Assembly: GCF_013343235.1 (NCBI RefSeq)
Contig: NZ_CP040094.1
Location: forward strand, 7,807,001-7,871,000
DNA from: Nostoc sp. TCL240-02
Lineage (GTDB): Bacteria; Cyanobacteriota; Cyanobacteriia; Cyanobacteriales; Nostocaceae
DNA: 64,000 bases
Direction of reading: 5' to 3'
A program made the translations under genes and the position numbers. Positions 51,632-61,951 of this stretch are shown here, piece by piece (position 1 is the first letter of the stretch; every line of letters starts with the position of its first letter). The notes under the pieces were generated by a model, which worked only from the letters and a program-made list of their open reading frames with translations, was not told the origin of the DNA and made no database searches.

Positions 51632-52582
51632 TTAGTTGGTTGAATTATTGCCATCGCCTTGAATGCGATCGCGGAAATCTTCTATTGTCAGTTTTAACCC
51701 CTCTTGCAGAGGAATGGTAGGTTCCCAATTTAACCAAGTCTTTGCCTTGGTAATATCGGGCTGGCGACGGCGGGGATCGTCTGAAGGTAGTGGCTCGAAT
51801 TTAATCTGTGCATCTGGATTGATCATGTTCTGCACAGCTTGTGCCAACTGTAAAATCGTGTACTCACCAGGATTTCCCAAATTCATTGGGCCAATATAGT
51901 CGCTATTCATCAGGCGGATGAATCCTTCTACCAAGTCGGAAACATAGCAGAAACTACGAGTTTGCGAACCATCACCATACACGGTTAAAGGATTACCCCG
52001 CAAGGCTTGAACTATAAAATTGCTCACCACCCGACCATCGTTTTCTAACATTCTCGGGCCGTAGGTGTTAAATATCCGCACAACTCGAATATCAACTTTA
52101 TTTTGTCTGTAGTAATCAAATGCTAAAGTCTCAGCAATTCTTTTACCTTCGTCATAGCATGAACGTATCCCAATGGGATTGACGCTACCCCGATACTCTT
52201 CAGTTTGGGGATGAACTTCTGGATCTCCATATACTTCACTAGTCGAAGCCAAGAAAAACCTCGCTTTCACACGTTTAGCCAGCCCCAACATATTCAGAGT
52301 TCCCATCACGTTAGTTTTAACAGTTTTAACTGGGTTGTACTGGTAATGAACTGGTGAAGCAGGACAAGCTAAATGATAAATTTGATCCACTTCTAACCGA
52401 ATTGGTTCGGTAATATCGTGGCGGATAAGTTCAAAGTACGGATGACCTAACCATTTAAGAATGTTACGTTTATGGCCAGTGTAAAAGTTATCCAAGCATA
52501 TTAATTCATGCCCATCGGTCATTAATCGGTCGATGAGATGGGAACCAATAAACCCAGCACCGCCCGTTACCAAAATTCTCAT
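51632..52582 (-). CDS. uxs: UDP-glucuronate decarboxylase (UDP-xylose synthase)
   Basis: SDR protein of 316 residues: [60 protein letters not shown], and [19 protein letters not shown] (YxxxK). The combination HYQYNP plus [18 protein letters not shown] is specific to UXS rather than UDP-glucose epimerase. It makes UDP-xylose from UDP-glucuronate. It is the upstream partner of ugd on the same strand. Confidence 0.92.
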   Translation of the reverse strand: MRILVTGGAGFIGSHLIDRLMTDGHELICLDNFYTGHKRNILKWLGHPYFELIRHDITEPIRLEVDQIYHLACPASPVHYQYNPVKTVKTNVMGTLNMLGLAKRVKARFFLASTSEVYGDPEVHPQTEEYRGSVNPIGIRSCYDEGKRIAETLAFDYYRQNKVDIRVVRIFNTYGPRMLENDGRVVSNFIVQALRGNPLTVYGDGSQTRSFCYVSDLVEGFIRLMNSDYIGPMNLGNPGEYTILQLAQAVQNMINPDAQIKFEPLPSDDPRRRQPDITKAKTWLNWEPTIPLQEGLKLTIEDFRDRIQGDGNNSTN

Positions 52583-53004
52583 AGTTTCCCAGTTACTTAC
52601 AAATATTTTCAGTACCTATTGCACTTACTTTTAGATTACCCAGCTTGGGGACAAAAATACATAACTCAAAAAAGAACAAGGCTTAATCAAAAAGTATTGT
52701 TGAACTTACTTATTTTTCTAAGGTTATAATCTTGTGATGTTTTTACCTACTTCTTTAATAATTTAACTAGCAAAATAACAAACTTAGTCTCAATATTGTC
52801 AGTCTTCTACTTAAAGTTCATCAAATCTTCAATAATATAAAGTGTTTTCACGGTTATTTCTGTTCTCTGTTTAGATGCAAAGCAGTAAAGAATAGACTGT
52901 AGAAATGTACAGATATACTTACAGTCGATTTATTTATTGCAGAGCTTTTTGTCAATACAGATCGCAGCCCTAGTTCACTCAGATAGACTCAAATATGCTT
53001 GATA
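52583..53004. other. AT-rich gene-free region upstream of uxs
   Basis: About 422 bp, AT-rich, lying upstream of uxs and downstream of the antiporter gene, both on the minus strand. It may hold the uxs promoter. I see no repeat or recognisable regulator site. Confidence 0.5.
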
Positions 53005-55146
53005 TTATACAGCAGATGTAATACTAGTAACCGTGTTAGACATAACTATATTTGTGGTTTGAGTGCGCTGCGGTTCTCCAAGCATGACAATGGAGCAGGT
53101 TAGTTGTCTGGCTAACTGGGTTGTAACATCGCTAATGGCTAACCCTCCAGGACTGGTACGATTGCGTATAAAAGGTAAAACTACTAAATCATATAATCGT
53201 GCTGCCTGCAAAATTGCTTGGGCAACATTTTCATGAGCAATAATTTGAATTTCTGGGGAATTAGCCAAAGCTAAATTAGATACCATTAGGGAGAGATGCG
53301 ATCGCCTCCAAGCAATTTTACTGGAACTAGTGCGGCGATCGCACACATTTAGCACAGTAATGTGGCTCTGATTTGCCTCAGCCAGCATTTGGGCAAATTG
53401 TACAGGCTGTAATATGGGTGCTGTTAAGTTTTCTACTGGTACTAAGATGCGCTGAATTTTTTTCGGTGATTCTACTAAACGTGTCACCGCTACTGGACAA
53501 TGGGATGCCCAAAGCACACCATCAATCACATTCCCAAATAGACGCGCTCGTAACCCAGTCCGTTTACCCCAACCCATAACAATTAAATTAGCCTTTTGTT
53601 CGCGGGCGGCTCGGCTAATTCCTTGAGCAAAGGCATCATCAATTCGCAGCATTGGTTCTGCGGTCACGCCCAATACTCGACTGTGTGTCGTGGCTTTGGT
53701 CAATAACTGCTCACTGCGTTGTAGACAAGCTTCTAACTGTGGTGCATCCATCTGAGCCGCAGCAGTTGCGATCGCCAGTGGTATAATTTTTCCCTGAGAC
53801 TGACGCGCTAATAATGCCGCCATTTCAATTAAATGCTGTTCGGTATGGGGATTATAGACAGGTACAACAATCGTAAAAGCGCTGTCTGTCTCTGGTGCAT
53901 TCTGGTCAGGTAGAGGTGGTGCAGGAGCTTCCACTTGTAAGGAATTCAACCCAACAGCTATTCTACTGGTTATCAACGGCCCCAAGGTTGAGGTGACAAC
54001 CATTAAGACAATCACACTGTGTAATACTTCTAGTGGCAGCAATCCGGCCTGATATCCTACAAGGGTAGCTGCTAAGGTTGTACCAACCTGGGGAAGTGAT
54101 AGTGACCAGATGGTTAGCGTTTCTTGCCACTTGTAGCGGTAAAGCAGTTTTGTCAACAAAGCTGCAATCAATTTACTGACAATCAAACCGACTATCATCA
54201 ACAGCGTGAGCTTGAGCGTATCTACGTTGTTCACAAATGCGGGTAGATTGATCAGTAAGCCAAGGTCAACAAAGAAAATGGGAATAAACAGCACACTGCC
54301 AATAAATACTACCTTTTCTTTAACTGGGCCTTCACCCACAGCTTCATTCACTGCCAAACCTGCTAGAAAAGCACCAACAATTTTTTCTATCCCAATTAAT
54401 TGAGCGCCTACAGCCGCCAGAAACACAGAAAGCAACACAAATAAAAACTTGTTTCCTTCATCATCTCCAGACCGCTTGAAAAATTCTTTACCTGCCCAAT
54501 CAAAGCCTGTAACAACGGCAACAGAGTAAATAATTAACCAACCCGACAAGGTGAGTAGTTTAGCAAAGCTGAATGCTCCAGCATGAGTGATGCCTACACA
54601 AACGCCTAAGATCAGCACTGCCCCAATATCTGTAAAAATCTTAGCTCCAATGGTGACAGTAACAGCTTCATTGTTTACCACTCCCAAACGGCTGATTATG
54701 GGATATGCCAAAAGGGTATAGGAAGTAAATAAAGAACCAATTAAAATTGAAGTATTCCAGCTATAGCCTAAAATCAGCCCTAGTAAGGTTCCCACGATCA
54801 TGGGGATAATAAAAGTCAAGCTAGCAAACCCAAAGGCACGACTTTTTTGGCGACGGAACTTTTCGAGATCAACTTCTGACCCTGCGACAAACAATAAATA
54901 AATTAACCCAATGTCTGATAGCAGGTTAATCATTGGTGAGTCAGACTGAAATAAATTCCAGCCTGAAGGGCCAAGTACTAGCCCTGAGAAAACCAAACCC
55001 ACTAATCCTGGTAATCTTAGCCGCTCAAACATGATGGGGATAACTAAGATAACCACCAGTAAAATAGCAAAGGGAACAATTGGTTCTTTGCCAAGAACTT
55101 GGGAAGTTGGTTCCAGAACAAGAACTTGTGATATGAGTTCCATCAT
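53005..55146 (-). CDS. Cation:proton antiporter (CPA2) with C-terminal USP domains
   Basis: Protein of 713 residues. The first 400 form an Na+/H+ or K+/H+ exchanger with about 12 TM (FERLRLPGLVGLVFSGLVLG, KIFTDIGAVLILGVCVGI with the ion-binding Asp, and GIEKIVGAFLAGLAVNEAVG). The rest has two universal-stress-protein-like domains: AFTIVVPVYNPHTEQHLIEM and NLIVMGWGKRTGLRARLFGN, then IQRILVPVENLTAPILQPV. USP domains may bind ATP and regulate transport. The ion specificity is not readable. Confidence 0.9.
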   Translation of the reverse strand: MMELISQVLVLEPTSQVLGKEPIVPFAILLVVILVIPIMFERLRLPGLVGLVFSGLVLGPSGWNLFQSDSPMINLLSDIGLIYLLFVAGSEVDLEKFRRQKSRAFGFASLTFIIPMIVGTLLGLILGYSWNTSILIGSLFTSYTLLAYPIISRLGVVNNEAVTVTIGAKIFTDIGAVLILGVCVGITHAGAFSFAKLLTLSGWLIIYSVAVVTGFDWAGKEFFKRSGDDEGNKFLFVLLSVFLAAVGAQLIGIEKIVGAFLAGLAVNEAVGEGPVKEKVVFIGSVLFIPIFFVDLGLLINLPAFVNNVDTLKLTLLMIVGLIVSKLIAALLTKLLYRYKWQETLTIWSLSLPQVGTTLAATLVGYQAGLLPLEVLHSVIVLMVVTSTLGPLITSRIAVGLNSLQVEAPAPPLPDQNAPETDSAFTIVVPVYNPHTEQHLIEMAALLARQSQGKIIPLAIATAAAQMDAPQLEACLQRSEQLLTKATTHSRVLGVTAEPMLRIDDAFAQGISRAAREQKANLIVMGWGKRTGLRARLFGNVIDGVLWASHCPVAVTRLVESPKKIQRILVPVENLTAPILQPVQFAQMLAEANQSHITVLNVCDRRTSSSKIAWRRSHLSLMVSNLALANSPEIQIIAHENVAQAILQAARLYDLVVLPFIRNRTSPGGLAISDVTTQLARQLTCSIVMLGEPQRTQTTNIVMSNTVTSITSAV

Positions 55147-55285
55147 GTAGGAATTGAAGGGGCTATGGTAAAACTGCGATTACCTGGGGGCGATCGCCTG
55201 ATGGATATAAAATGGGTAAGCCACCTGACGAAAAATTAAAAATATTAACTTACACTAACTAGGCAATTGTCTAAGAACTAACTAC

Positions 55286-55942
55286 CTACGGATGGATTTG
55301 ACTTAAAATAAACCGCAAGCGATCGTAGTCGTCTTTAAGTAGCACGCTTAGGTTACGTCCAGCTTTAATTAGCCATTCTCGGTCAGCTTTGCGTAACTGG
55401 TATACATCTCGAATAGCAGCTGCGGTTAAAGACTCGACTGGCGCACCGTTAATACAAAGCAATGTCCGCAAAAAATCTAGTTCTTCAGTAAATTTAACGA
55501 TCGCTTCTGGTTCACACCGATAAACAGCTTGATGAATTTGCGGGGGACGGGGTGGTAGATACTGATATATTCTTTGGTTATAACCTTGATTCTGGGAAGA
55601 TTGTTCAAATCCCACGATCGCAGCTCGAAATTCTGTTCTCAGCATGGCAAATATTTGGGGTTGTTCCTCACGTAAGTCTTGCAGTGACAACCCCAAAGCT
55701 CTCGCTCGGTGTACTGAGTCTATAGGCATGGTAGTGGCATAATATACCACCCCATAGACTTGATTCCCAGATTCTTCATCCACAGAACAAACCCAACTAC
55801 CAAAGGGTGGCATGGAGGTAAAGCTCAAATCTTCTGGTTCCAAACACTGAGCTAGAAATTCAGTACTAGTAGTTTCAATCACCTCGGCAATGTGGTTGGG
55901 ATGGCGATCGCCAGTAGCAAACTGTGGTAGTGGGAGGCGCAT
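55286..55942 (-). CDS. HAS-barrel domain protein
   Basis: Protein of 218 residues. Start MRLPLPQFATGDRHPNHIAE; MPPFGSWVCSVDEESGNQVY and GVVYYATTMPIDSVHRARAL belong to the HAS-barrel region found at the N terminus of HerA-like helicases and as a single cyanobacterial protein. No ATPase domain is present. A role with NurA is a speculative link. It lies upstream of ndhS and rodA on the same strand. Confidence 0.6.
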   Translation of the reverse strand: MRLPLPQFATGDRHPNHIAEVIETTSTEFLAQCLEPEDLSFTSMPPFGSWVCSVDEESGNQVYGVVYYATTMPIDSVHRARALGLSLQDLREEQPQIFAMLRTEFRAAIVGFEQSSQNQGYNQRIYQYLPPRPPQIHQAVYRCEPEAIVKFTEELDFLRTLLCINGAPVESLTAAAIRDVYQLRKADREWLIKAGRNLSVLLKDDYDRLRFILSQIHP

Positions 55943-56021
55943 AGTAATTTAGTCATTAGTCATTGGTCATTAGTCATTAGTTTTTGTAAAAGGACAAAGG
56001 ACAAATGACTAATGACTAATA
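55943..56021. repeat. Heptamer repeats (TCATTAG) between the HAS-barrel gene and ndhS
   Basis: GTCATTAGTCATTGGTCATT plus the complementary CAAATGACTAATGACTAAT form a near-inverted pair of about 70 bp. A related pair lies between ndhS and rodA (56258-56305). Confidence 0.7.
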
Positions 56022-56219
56022 TTATTTGGCTTTTTTCCGTCCGGCTATGGTCTCTACAAGTTCCAATTCGCTCAGGCGAAAGGTAACTAATTTATCCCAG
56101 TTACCACCTTCAAATAATACGGCTACTTTGCCATCAGTCAGTCGTTGCACGAGTCCTTCATAGCGATAATAGGTATCTGCGGGATTCTTGACGCGAACAG
56201 TTGCTCCAGGCAGAATCAT
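56022..56219 (-). CDS. ndhS: NDH-1 subunit NdhS (ferredoxin-binding)
   Basis: Small SH3-like subunit of the photosynthetic NDH-1 complex that provides the ferredoxin docking site for cyclic electron flow. The 65-residue protein is [20 protein letters not shown], then the [20 protein letters not shown] segment and [12 protein letters not shown]. This is the NdhS form (the Synechocystis Ssl0352 type), clearly different from NdhO. Repeats on both sides isolate it from its neighbours. Confidence 0.85.
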   Translation of the reverse strand: MILPGATVRVKNPADTYYRYEGLVQRLTDGKVAVLFEGGNWDKLVTFRLSELELVETIAGRKKAK

Positions 56220-56306
56220 GTTTTTAGCCTCGCTTGTTTCCTTTTAATAGCTTAATACTTGTCATTAGTCATTTGTCGTTGTTTCTTACAAATGACTAAT
56301 GACGAA

Positions 56307-57620
56307 TCAATAATACTTCTGCCTTTGGCGAAAATTTGCTACTGATTCTACTATTCCCAAGGAAATGAAATTGGTCAGCATAGCAGAACGCCCATAACTC
56401 ATCCAAGGTAAAGGTATTCCTGCCACAGGTGCTAAACCTACAGTCATGCCAACGTTCACAATCACCTGAAACACGATCATAGATAAAACGCCAATAGCCA
56501 ACAAGGAACCAAAGTTATCTTTGGCGGTTTGGGCAACATGCAGCAGGCGGAGGCAAATTAAGCAGAAGACAAACAGCACTAACAAACAACCAACAAAACC
56601 GAATTCTTCTCCGACTGCGGAGAAAATAAAGTCTGTATGCTGTTCGGGTACAAAATTCAGTTGCGTCATTGGCCCCTTGAACAGACCCCATCCCCAAATT
56701 TCACCAGCACCAATGGCAATACGAGATTGGATTAAGTGATACCCAGCACCGAGTGGATCGTGATCGGGATCCATGAATACAGTTAACCGAGCTTTTTGAT
56801 ACGGTTTTAAAATATGGTTCCAAGCGAAGACTCCTAATTCGCCACCCAGTATATTGAGAGTCCATGCACCGATTGCACTGCAACCAAATCTCCGCCAAGG
56901 GAGAGTTTGCCAGCCCAAAATAGCCATCGCAAATGACCAAACTATTCCCAATGGGCCAAAAGATAGTTCTTTGAATAAAATTATCGGCTCTGATAAAGGC
57001 CAAGATATACTAAACAAAATGGCGGCAACCACAGGAGAAATCAGCAGAATTAACCAGCCTGGGTTAGCATTTGCCCAATAAAGCATTCCTAAAACGATCG
57101 CACCAAATACCAATGATGTTGCTAAATCTGGTTGCAAAAATACTAATCCCCAAGGTATGGCGGTAATTGCCAGAACTCGGAAAACACCTTCAAGGCTAGA
57201 AGCAGTACGCCTGTGTAGCAAAGCTGCTAAGGTAATGATCATGCCGACTTTGGCAAATTCTGAGGGTTGCACGTTAAAGCCAGCGATACTAATCCACCTC
57301 TGTGCCCCTTTAGCGCTAGTACCAGCAATCATCACCGCGATTAAGCTGAAATTCGTGAGTGAGTATGTTACCCAGTGCCACTGCATTAAGAGTTCGTAGC
57401 GGATGCGAGATAAAAATAAGGCTATAAGCACACCGATACCCGCTACCATCCAGTGCCACCACCAGTCAGTTACTGGCTGCTTCAGTTCCGTACTGAGGAT
57501 CATAATGCCACCAAAGATACTGATAGCAACTGGCAAACAAAATAGTAGCCAATCTACATGCTGCCATGGCTTAACCCAAGACTTCCAGCGAATTTTGGGG
57601 AGCGATCGTTTTAATAACAT
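56307..57620 (-). CDS. rodA: Rod-shape determining SEDS protein RodA
   Basis: Peptidoglycan glycosyltransferase of 437 residues with about ten TM. SAKGAQRWISIAGFNVQPSE is the first SEDS loop (GxxRW, then PSEFAK), FLQPDLATSLVFGAIVLGM carries the conserved Asp-containing loop, and NVGMTVGLAPVAGIPLPWMS ends the family. The RodA rather than FtsW type is suggested by LPWMSYGRSA and by length. It is longer than E. coli RodA (370) through an insert in the middle. No mrdA gene is near. Confidence 0.9.
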   Translation of the reverse strand: MLLKRSLPKIRWKSWVKPWQHVDWLLFCLPVAISIFGGIMILSTELKQPVTDWWWHWMVAGIGVLIALFLSRIRYELLMQWHWVTYSLTNFSLIAVMIAGTSAKGAQRWISIAGFNVQPSEFAKVGMIITLAALLHRRTASSLEGVFRVLAITAIPWGLVFLQPDLATSLVFGAIVLGMLYWANANPGWLILLISPVVAAILFSISWPLSEPIILFKELSFGPLGIVWSFAMAILGWQTLPWRRFGCSAIGAWTLNILGGELGVFAWNHILKPYQKARLTVFMDPDHDPLGAGYHLIQSRIAIGAGEIWGWGLFKGPMTQLNFVPEQHTDFIFSAVGEEFGFVGCLLVLFVFCLICLRLLHVAQTAKDNFGSLLAIGVLSMIVFQVIVNVGMTVGLAPVAGIPLPWMSYGRSAMLTNFISLGIVESVANFRQRQKYY

Positions 57621-57897
57621 TGTGCCAATTTAGACTTTTTTTAAGTGTTGAGAATTGGGAATTGGGAATTGGGAATTGGTTATTTCTCGGATTTATGCAC
57701 CGAAATCTGAAACCTAGATCCCCCAGAACAACCCTTGAAAAGGGGAAAAATTAATACATCTGCCTTTTATAAGGGCATTGGATGTTTTGAGTGCGTTACT
57801 TATTTCTTTCTTTGCTCCCATTCCCCATTCCCTATGCCCAATCAATCTTTAGTATTCCCAGGACATAGCCCAGGAAGCAGATAGAAATTAAAATTAA
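57621..57897. repeat. STRR and other repeats between rodA and the Mrp gene
   Basis: GGGAATTGGGAATTGGGAAT (about 57657-57676) is a perfect 7-bp tandem. Later a hairpin-like CCCTTGAAAAGGGG (about 57730-57743) and CCATTCCCCATTCCCTATGC (about 57819-57838) occur. No gene is seen. Confidence 0.65.
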
Positions 57898-58968
57898 TTA
57901 TGTCAACGCGGCAACTGATACTTTACCAGCAATAGTAAGAGCGATCGCAGTTAATGCTTTTGCCGAAGCTGAATCTGGATCGCCAACAACTATGGGCACA
58001 CCACTGTCACCACCAACTCGTGTGGAAATCTCTAGTGGCACGCACCCCAAGAGTGGTACTCCCAATTCGGTGGCGGTTTTGGAGCCTCCACCGGAACCAA
58101 AGATGTCATATTGTTTATCTAGTTGATCGGGGGGGATAAAATAGCTCATATTTTCCACGATCCCCAATACCGGGACATTCATCTGCTGGAACATCCGCAA
58201 TCCCTTACGAGAATCTAATAGGGCTACAGTTTGCGGTGTGGTGACAATTACCGCCCCTGCCATTGGCACTGCTTGAGTTAAAGTTAACTGAGCATCTCCG
58301 GTTCCCGGTGGCATATCTACAATCAAATAATCCAGTTCTCCCCATTGCACTTGATAGAGAAACTGGCGAATTACGCCATTGAGCATAGGCCCCCGCCAAA
58401 TGACTGGTTGATCTCGGTCAATCAAAAAGCCCATTGAAACTAATTTGACACCGTGATTAAAAGCAGGTTCTAGAATGTCACCTGTTTCAGTGGAACGCAC
58501 CACAATTTGGGCATCAGCCAAACCTAGCATCGTAGGGTCATTGGGGCCGTAAATATCAGCATCTAACAAACCGACTTTCGCCCCAGTTTGAGCTAGAGCC
58601 ACTGCTACATTTACTGCTACCGTACTTTTACCAACGCCACCTTTGCCACTGGAAACAGCAATAATATTTTTGACACCAGAAATACCAGTACGGTCTGGCA
58701 AACTTTTTTGTTGGGGTGTTTCTGCTGTTACTTCTATGCTGACATCTGTAACACCTGGTAGCTTTTTGACAGCTTTCTGACAGTCTTCGACGATAAATTC
58801 ACGTAAAGGACAGGCAGGAGTGGTCAACACTAAAGTGAAACTAACCTTGCCACCGTCAATTTTGACGTTGCGAATCATATTCAGTTCCACCAGACTTTTG
58901 CGGAGTTCTGGGTCTTCCACTGGACGCAAAATTTCTAGGACAGAGCGAGAATCGAGGACATCGTACAT
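57898..58968 (-). CDS. mrp: Mrp/ApbC Fe-S cluster carrier ATPase
   Basis: Protein of 356 residues with an N-terminal DUF59/MIP18 domain (RPVEDPELRKSLVELNMIRN, LTTPACPLREFIVEDCQKA) and a P-loop ATPase: deviant Walker A AVSSGKGGVGKSTVAVNVA, switch VDMPPGTGDAQLTLTQ. The usual CxxC near the end is not visible in this copy, where the stretch reads MSYFIPPDQLDKQYDIFGSG. It transfers iron-sulfur clusters. It stands alone. Confidence 0.9.
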   Translation of the reverse strand: MYDVLDSRSVLEILRPVEDPELRKSLVELNMIRNVKIDGGKVSFTLVLTTPACPLREFIVEDCQKAVKKLPGVTDVSIEVTAETPQQKSLPDRTGISGVKNIIAVSSGKGGVGKSTVAVNVAVALAQTGAKVGLLDADIYGPNDPTMLGLADAQIVVRSTETGDILEPAFNHGVKLVSMGFLIDRDQPVIWRGPMLNGVIRQFLYQVQWGELDYLIVDMPPGTGDAQLTLTQAVPMAGAVIVTTPQTVALLDSRKGLRMFQQMNVPVLGIVENMSYFIPPDQLDKQYDIFGSGGGSKTATELGVPLLGCVPLEISTRVGGDSGVPIVVGDPDSASAKALTAIALTIAGKVSVAALT

Positions 58969-59134
58969 AAAAATTCAAAATGAATAAATACACTTATGGC
59001 GAACATCTTAGCTATTAACTCGATGTTTTCTTAAGTAAGGTCAGCTTAGTGTTTTCACTGTCAATGCCATAATAAAACTTAGCAAATGGCATTATTACCT
59101 AATAGAATCTTAACTTTCTTTGGGCATTGGGTAC

Positions 59135-59300
59135 AAAAGGCAGAGGGGCAGGGGGCAGGGGGCAGGGAGCAGAGGGACAAGGGGGAATTATTTAACAAGT
59201 CTCTCTCTTCTGTCTCCCCCCTCTTCCTTGTCTCTTCTTTATACCCCTGCTCCCTGCTCTCTGCTCCCCTGCTCCCCTGCCCCCTGCCCTCTTCCCTTTA
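59135..59300. repeat. G-rich and C-rich STRR palindrome
   Basis: GGGGCAGGGGGCAGGGGGCA and GGAGCAGAGGGACAAGGGGG, spacer, then CCCCCCTCTTCCTTGTCTC and CTGCTCCCTGCTCTCTGCTC, CCCCTGCCCCCTGCCC. The halves pair to a long imperfect stem. It shares the GGGACAAGGGGGAATTATT core with the element at 10530-10610. Open frames here are repeat-coded and not genes. Confidence 0.7.
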
Positions 59301-59301
59301 C

Positions 59302-59826
59302 CTAAAAATCAAAACAACTGTCATCAAGAGATTTCTTCTTCCCAGATACCGTTGGCAATGCCGTCTTTTCTGCTGCTTCTACTAAAGACCGTGCTACGCG
59401 GTCTACATAAGGACGGGATAAAGACCAAATCAGGGGCGATAACCACCCCCGTAGCGTTACAGAATAAGATAAACAAGTGCCACAAACAGTTGACTCTACT
59501 TGATAAGTCACCCGTTCTTCTATTCCTGGAATTGCCAGCACTCGGATACTCAGCATCTCCCTGTGATTGACACGCTCCACAAAAATACGGATGGGAATTG
59601 GCGAAAAGCGTGTTACAGCATGAAAAATCAATCCTGGTTTGGGTACTAATCCGTAGGGTACATTAGTACTCTTAAGTAGTGGATGCCAGGAAACATCTGT
59701 TAAGTCAGCAACTTTTTGCCACAGTTCATCTACAGAAGCAGAGCTTATCTCTCGATATGTCCGCACCAGAGAAGCGCAAAACCGACGACGTTTGCGGTGG
59801 ATGAATTTGGATAACCAATCTTGCAT
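59302..59826 (-). CDS. SRPBCC (START-like) family protein
   Basis: Protein of 174 residues from ATG 59826. It has a basic start (MQDWLSKFIHRKRRRFCASL) and a polyketide-cyclase-like hydrophobic-pocket fold: VRTYREISSASVDELWQKVA, VADLTDVSWHPLLKSTNVPY, RVNHREMLSIRVLAIPGIEE, VESTVCGTCLSYSVTLRGWL. The chosen ATG has a strong Shine-Dalgarno sequence (GGAGGATTAGGAAA); a frame starting at 59946 adds 40 unlikely residues. The ligand is unknown. Confidence 0.75.
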   Translation of the reverse strand: MQDWLSKFIHRKRRRFCASLVRTYREISSASVDELWQKVADLTDVSWHPLLKSTNVPYGLVPKPGLIFHAVTRFSPIPIRIFVERVNHREMLSIRVLAIPGIEERVTYQVESTVCGTCLSYSVTLRGWLSPLIWSLSRPYVDRVARSLVEAAEKTALPTVSGKKKSLDDSCFDF

Positions 59827-60134
59827 TTTCCTAATCCTCCTCCCTAGACACTTTCTGGTAACTCTGGTATTGTGTGCAACTACGCTCAGTTCCTGAAGTA
59901 CCAAATGAGCGAAATAGTTAAAATTAACAAAATAAAACTCAGTCAATATACAAGCCTATACGCATTTGAGGGAAAATAACTCTAGTGATGGCCATCAATC
60001 GTATAAATGCTTAACCAGTAAGAAAAAAGCGGGTTGGGCAAATAGAGCTTGATTGTTGGCGCGTGTTTCCCCCAAATTTTTCAAATTAAGAAATTTGTGG
60101 CTTTCTGGAAATTGTAATTTAGGTTCGGGAATCT

Positions 60135-61178
60135 ATGTTGACCAACTCGCAAACACCAACTGTAGCAGCAGAATCATCCAAGTCTTTGCCAGCACCTGAC
60201 GCTCAGATGAGAGTCAGTCAGTTTATGAAACAACTGCAAGACGAAATTACTGAATCATTGGCAAAACTAGATGGTGTGGCTAAGTTTAATGAAGATAGTT
60301 GGGAACGCCCTGAAGGGGGTGGAGGGCGATCGCGCGTGCTGCGAGAAGGTGCAATATTTGAACAAGCAGGTGTAAACTTTTCTGAAGTTTGGGGTTCTCA
60401 TTTGCCAGCCTCAATTTTAACCCAACGCCCTGAAGCCGCAGGACATGGCTTTTATGCCACGGGGACTTCAATGGTATTACATCCTCACAACCCTTACGTG
60501 CCCACAGTTCATCTAAATTATCGCTACTTTGAAGCGGGGCCAGTGTGGTGGTTTGGTGGCGGTCTTGACTTGACACCTTATTACCCGTTTGCCGAAGATG
60601 CGGCACATTTACATAAAACGTTAAAACAGGCCTGTGACAAACACCACCCGGAGTATTACCCAGTATTTAAAAAGTGGTGTGATGAATATTTTTACCTCAA
60701 GCATCGTGATGAAACACGAGGCGTAGGTGGTCTATTTTTTGATTACCAAGATGGTCAAGGTGCTTTATATCGCGGGCCAAATCCCAATGGAGAAGCGGCT
60801 ATTCATAGCAACCAGGTGGGAACACCAGCAACCCGCAATTGGGAAGATTTGTTTGCTTTTGTGCAAGGCTGTGGCAGAGCATTTTTACCAGCCTACGTAC
60901 CTATTGTAGAACGGCGGCATGGGATGGAATATGGCGATCACCAACGAAATTTTCAACTCTATCGCCGCGGACGGTATGTAGAATTTAACTTGGTTTATGA
61001 CCGAGGTACTATTTTTGGTCTGCAAACCAACGGACGCACCGAATCAATTCTCATGTCCCTACCCCCTTTAGTGCGCTGGGAATACGGCTATCAACCGGAA
61101 CCCAATACACCCGAAGCCGAGTTGTATGAAACCTTTCTTAAGCCTCAAGATTGGATCAACTGGACACCACCTCAATAA
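60135..61178 (+). CDS. hemF: Oxygen-dependent coproporphyrinogen III oxidase
   Basis: Enzyme of 347 residues that decarboxylates coproporphyrinogen III to protoporphyrinogen IX with O2 for heme and chlorophyll. Marks: [96 protein letters not shown]. All core regions are intact. The region upstream is short. It is monocistronic, followed by short repeats. Confidence 0.97.
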   Translation: MLTNSQTPTVAAESSKSLPAPDAQMRVSQFMKQLQDEITESLAKLDGVAKFNEDSWERPEGGGGRSRVLREGAIFEQAGVNFSEVWGSHLPASILTQRPEAAGHGFYATGTSMVLHPHNPYVPTVHLNYRYFEAGPVWWFGGGLDLTPYYPFAEDAAHLHKTLKQACDKHHPEYYPVFKKWCDEYFYLKHRDETRGVGGLFFDYQDGQGALYRGPNPNGEAAIHSNQVGTPATRNWEDLFAFVQGCGRAFLPAYVPIVERRHGMEYGDHQRNFQLYRRGRYVEFNLVYDRGTIFGLQTNGRTESILMSLPPLVRWEYGYQPEPNTPEAELYETFLKPQDWINWTPPQ

Positions 61179-61455
61179 ATAGTGCAAATAGTGCTTGTTA
61201 GCGGTAGCGGAGCCTTGAGCCTGTGCTGAGATTAGGAGTTAGGAGTTCTTCCCTATCTCCCTCATTTTCCTAGTCTCTGCCACTCCCTCGTTTAAAATTG
61301 CTACTCAGTACTGATTTAGTGAGTTAAACTACTAAAGTTAAGCACTTAGCAGAAAAAGGTGACAATTTTAGCTATAGCTTGTTAATCTCAAGTGACAGCG
61401 TTAGACAATTCTGTAACTACCTAATCTTACGAGGAATGCCACGGGGAGGGCTTTA
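61179..61455. other. Spacer between hemF and the STAS gene
   Basis: It has an SDR-like GTTAGCGGTAGCGGAGCC (about 61198-61215) and a GGAGTTAGGAGTTCTTCCC repeat. The good ribosome-binding site GGGGAGGG precedes GTG 61456. No other gene is seen. Confidence 0.5.
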
Positions 61456-61824
61456 GTGATTCATATAGACCAAAAAACTTATACAACCCAAGACGGAAAC
61501 ACCGTTATTGTCCTAACACCAGCAGGTCGCCTAGACATTACCACTGCTTGGCAATTTCGCCTGAAGTTACAAGAGTGTATTTCTAAACTCAGCCGCCATG
61601 TAGTTGTAAATCTGGCTCAGGTAAATTTTATTGATAGTTCTGGTCTTACGTCTTTGGTAGCTGGAATGCGTGATGCTGATAAAGTCAAGGGCAGTTTCCG
61701 CATCTGCAATGTACATCCAGAAGCCAAACTCGTGTTTGAAGTGACAATGATGGATACTGTCTTTGAAATCTTTGAAACAGAAGATGAAGCTTTAGAAGGT
61801 GTACCTCGTAGTATGGCTAGCTAA
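61456..61824 (+). CDS. STAS-domain anti-sigma factor antagonist (SpoIIAA-like)
   Basis: Protein of 122 residues, one STAS domain: VIVLTPAGRLDITTAWQFRL, then SKLSRHVVVNLAQVNFIDSS with the phosphorylatable Ser in DSSGLTSLVAGMRDADK, and VHPEAKLVFEVTMMDTVFEI. It would bind a partner anti-sigma kinase when unphosphorylated; none is adjacent. GTG 61456 is the start, supported by GGGGAGGG. An IS inserted 34 bp after the stop may have displaced a downstream gene. Confidence 0.9.
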   Translation: MIHIDQKTYTTQDGNTVIVLTPAGRLDITTAWQFRLKLQECISKLSRHVVVNLAQVNFIDSSGLTSLVAGMRDADKVKGSFRICNVHPEAKLVFEVTMMDTVFEIFETEDEALEGVPRSMAS

Positions 61825-61951
61825 AAAAGAGTTAGGAGTTAATAGAAACTTCATAACTAACGCGATGTGCAACTTTCTTTCCAAAGATAAAAGTCCCACC
61901 CTATGCTTAACCGAGAGATTGTGATTGTTATCTCTTACCAGGGTGGAACAA

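Noticed and set aside
56022..56219. NdhO as the identity of the 65-residue NDH-1 subunit
   Set aside because: The sequence [20 protein letters not shown] and [14 protein letters not shown] fits NdhS. NdhO has a different sequence.
59086..59385. A 99-codon frame upstream of the SRPBCC gene
   Set aside because: It translates STRR DNA into Ser/Pro/Leu repeats and is not a gene.
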